From Streptococcus sp. (lineage in GTDB: Bacteria; Bacillota; Bacilli; Lactobacillales; Aerococcaceae), in NCBI GenBank assembly GCA_015264885.1, contig JABZYY010000061.1, forward strand, positions 1-6,780: 6,780 nt of DNA, read 5' to 3'. The notes under the pieces were generated by a model. It searched no databases. It was not told the DNA's origin and was given only the letters and a program-made list of their open reading frames with translations. This document shows, one piece after another, positions 6,433 to 6,780 of this stretch; positions within the stretch are counted from its first letter, which is position 1; each line of letters starts with the position of its first letter. The position numbers were made by a program, and so were the translations under genes.

Positions 6433-6780
6433 ATGGAAGAGGCAGTTGGACGCATCCAAGCAGTGTTTCAATCGATGCTAAAAGAACATGAAGTTTCTAC
6501 GAATGCAGTGCTAGATGTTGGGATTACAGTGAAGAATGGAAAGAAAGAGTGCCAGTTTTGTGGAAATACGGATCCGTTGGAATTTGCTAAAGGCCCCTGT
6601 TTGAATTGTGAAGGCGGTGAATGTTGGTATTGCTTGAAGTGTATTGGGATGGGAAAGGTAAAGGCTTGTAGTGTGGTGATTGCGACTCCGGAAGAAGAGC
6701 ATCCTTTTCCAAAAAGAACAGAAGCATTAGTCCACTATAAACATACCCTGAGTTTCAAACAGGAACAGCTATCTTTGGAG
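6433..6780 (+). CDS. comFA: ComFA competence protein (DNA-uptake DEAD-box ATPase), 3'-truncated by window edge
   Basis: The frame is open for 116 codons to the window end. ComFA is the cytoplasmic ATP-dependent helicase-like motor for pulling transforming single-stranded DNA through the ComEC channel. Only the N-terminal region is visible: a Cys-rich zinc-finger module, CQFCGNTD (Cys40, Cys43), CLNC (Cys56, Cys59) and YCLKCIGMGKV (Cys67, Cys70), followed after a spacer by SFKQEQLS, which fits the start of the helicase core where other ComFAs have an LTPxQ-like segment. Walker A and DEAD motifs would lie beyond the edge; full ComFA is usually about 430-460 residues. The ATG at 6433 follows GAGGTGAG (6421-6428). 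An in-frame GTG at 6424, after AGGGG, would add three residues and cannot be excluded. ComFC normally follows comFA. Only 26 nt separate the terminator from the start, so its promoter is unclear; low-level read-through is possible. Confidence 0.85.
   Translation, partial: MEEAVGRIQAVFQSMLKEHEVSTNAVLDVGITVKNGKKECQFCGNTDPLEFAKGPCLNCEGGECWYCLKCIGMGKVKACSVVIATPEEEHPFPKRTEALVHYKHTLSFKQEQLSLE

Noticed and set aside
6498..6505. TACGAATG, 7 of 8 matches to the streptococcal ComX box (TACGAATA), near comFA
   Set aside because: It lies about 65 nt inside the coding region, before the zinc-finger codons, and no plausible start with a ribosome binding site follows it. A single short match inside a gene is probably chance.

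Overview
The window looks like chromosomal DNA from a low-GC Gram-positive bacterium (Bacillota, most likely Lactobacillales). The signs are A/T-rich intergenic regions, strong AGGAGG-type ribosome binding sites, CcpA-type cre sequences, a VanS-like histidine kinase and a comFA homologue. A Carnobacteriaceae- or Granulicatella-like host is a guess from protein flavour only. Every gene lies on the + strand.

Layout: (1) bases 2-1252 hold the 3' part of a membrane sensor histidine kinase, closed by a rho-independent terminator at 1253-1291. (2) Bases 1292-1443 are a regulatory region with phased A-tracts, a sigma-A-type promoter and a cre-like dyad over the -35/-10 region. (3) Bases 1444-6347 are a compact five-gene operon: pckA (ATP-dependent PEP carboxykinase), oadA (carboxyltransferase), a small OadG-type membrane subunit, a free-standing biotin carrier protein and oadB (sodium-pumping membrane decarboxylase). 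The gaps are 18, 10, 0 and 13 nt, and a strong GNRA-loop terminator follows at 6368-6406. (4) From 6433 to the window end is the 5' part of comFA, the competence DNA-uptake ATPase, with its N-terminal zinc-finger region.

How the genes work together: PckA interconverts PEP and oxaloacetate with ATP/ADP. The four Oad proteins form a complete biotin-dependent, Na+-exporting oxaloacetate decarboxylase. In series they link PEP and pyruvate through oxaloacetate. Run forward, this would be a pyruvate-kinase bypass that makes ATP and also exports Na+, with CO2 recycled. Run backward, it would be a Na+-gradient-driven gluconeogenic route. Alternatively both enzymes may simply dispose of oxaloacetate from citrate or amino acids. 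The cre-like dyad predicts repression by preferred sugars, which favours the gluconeogenic or alternative-substrate readings. No CRISPR array, insertion sequence, tRNA or rRNA was seen. All families are known; the unusual part is their combination and control.
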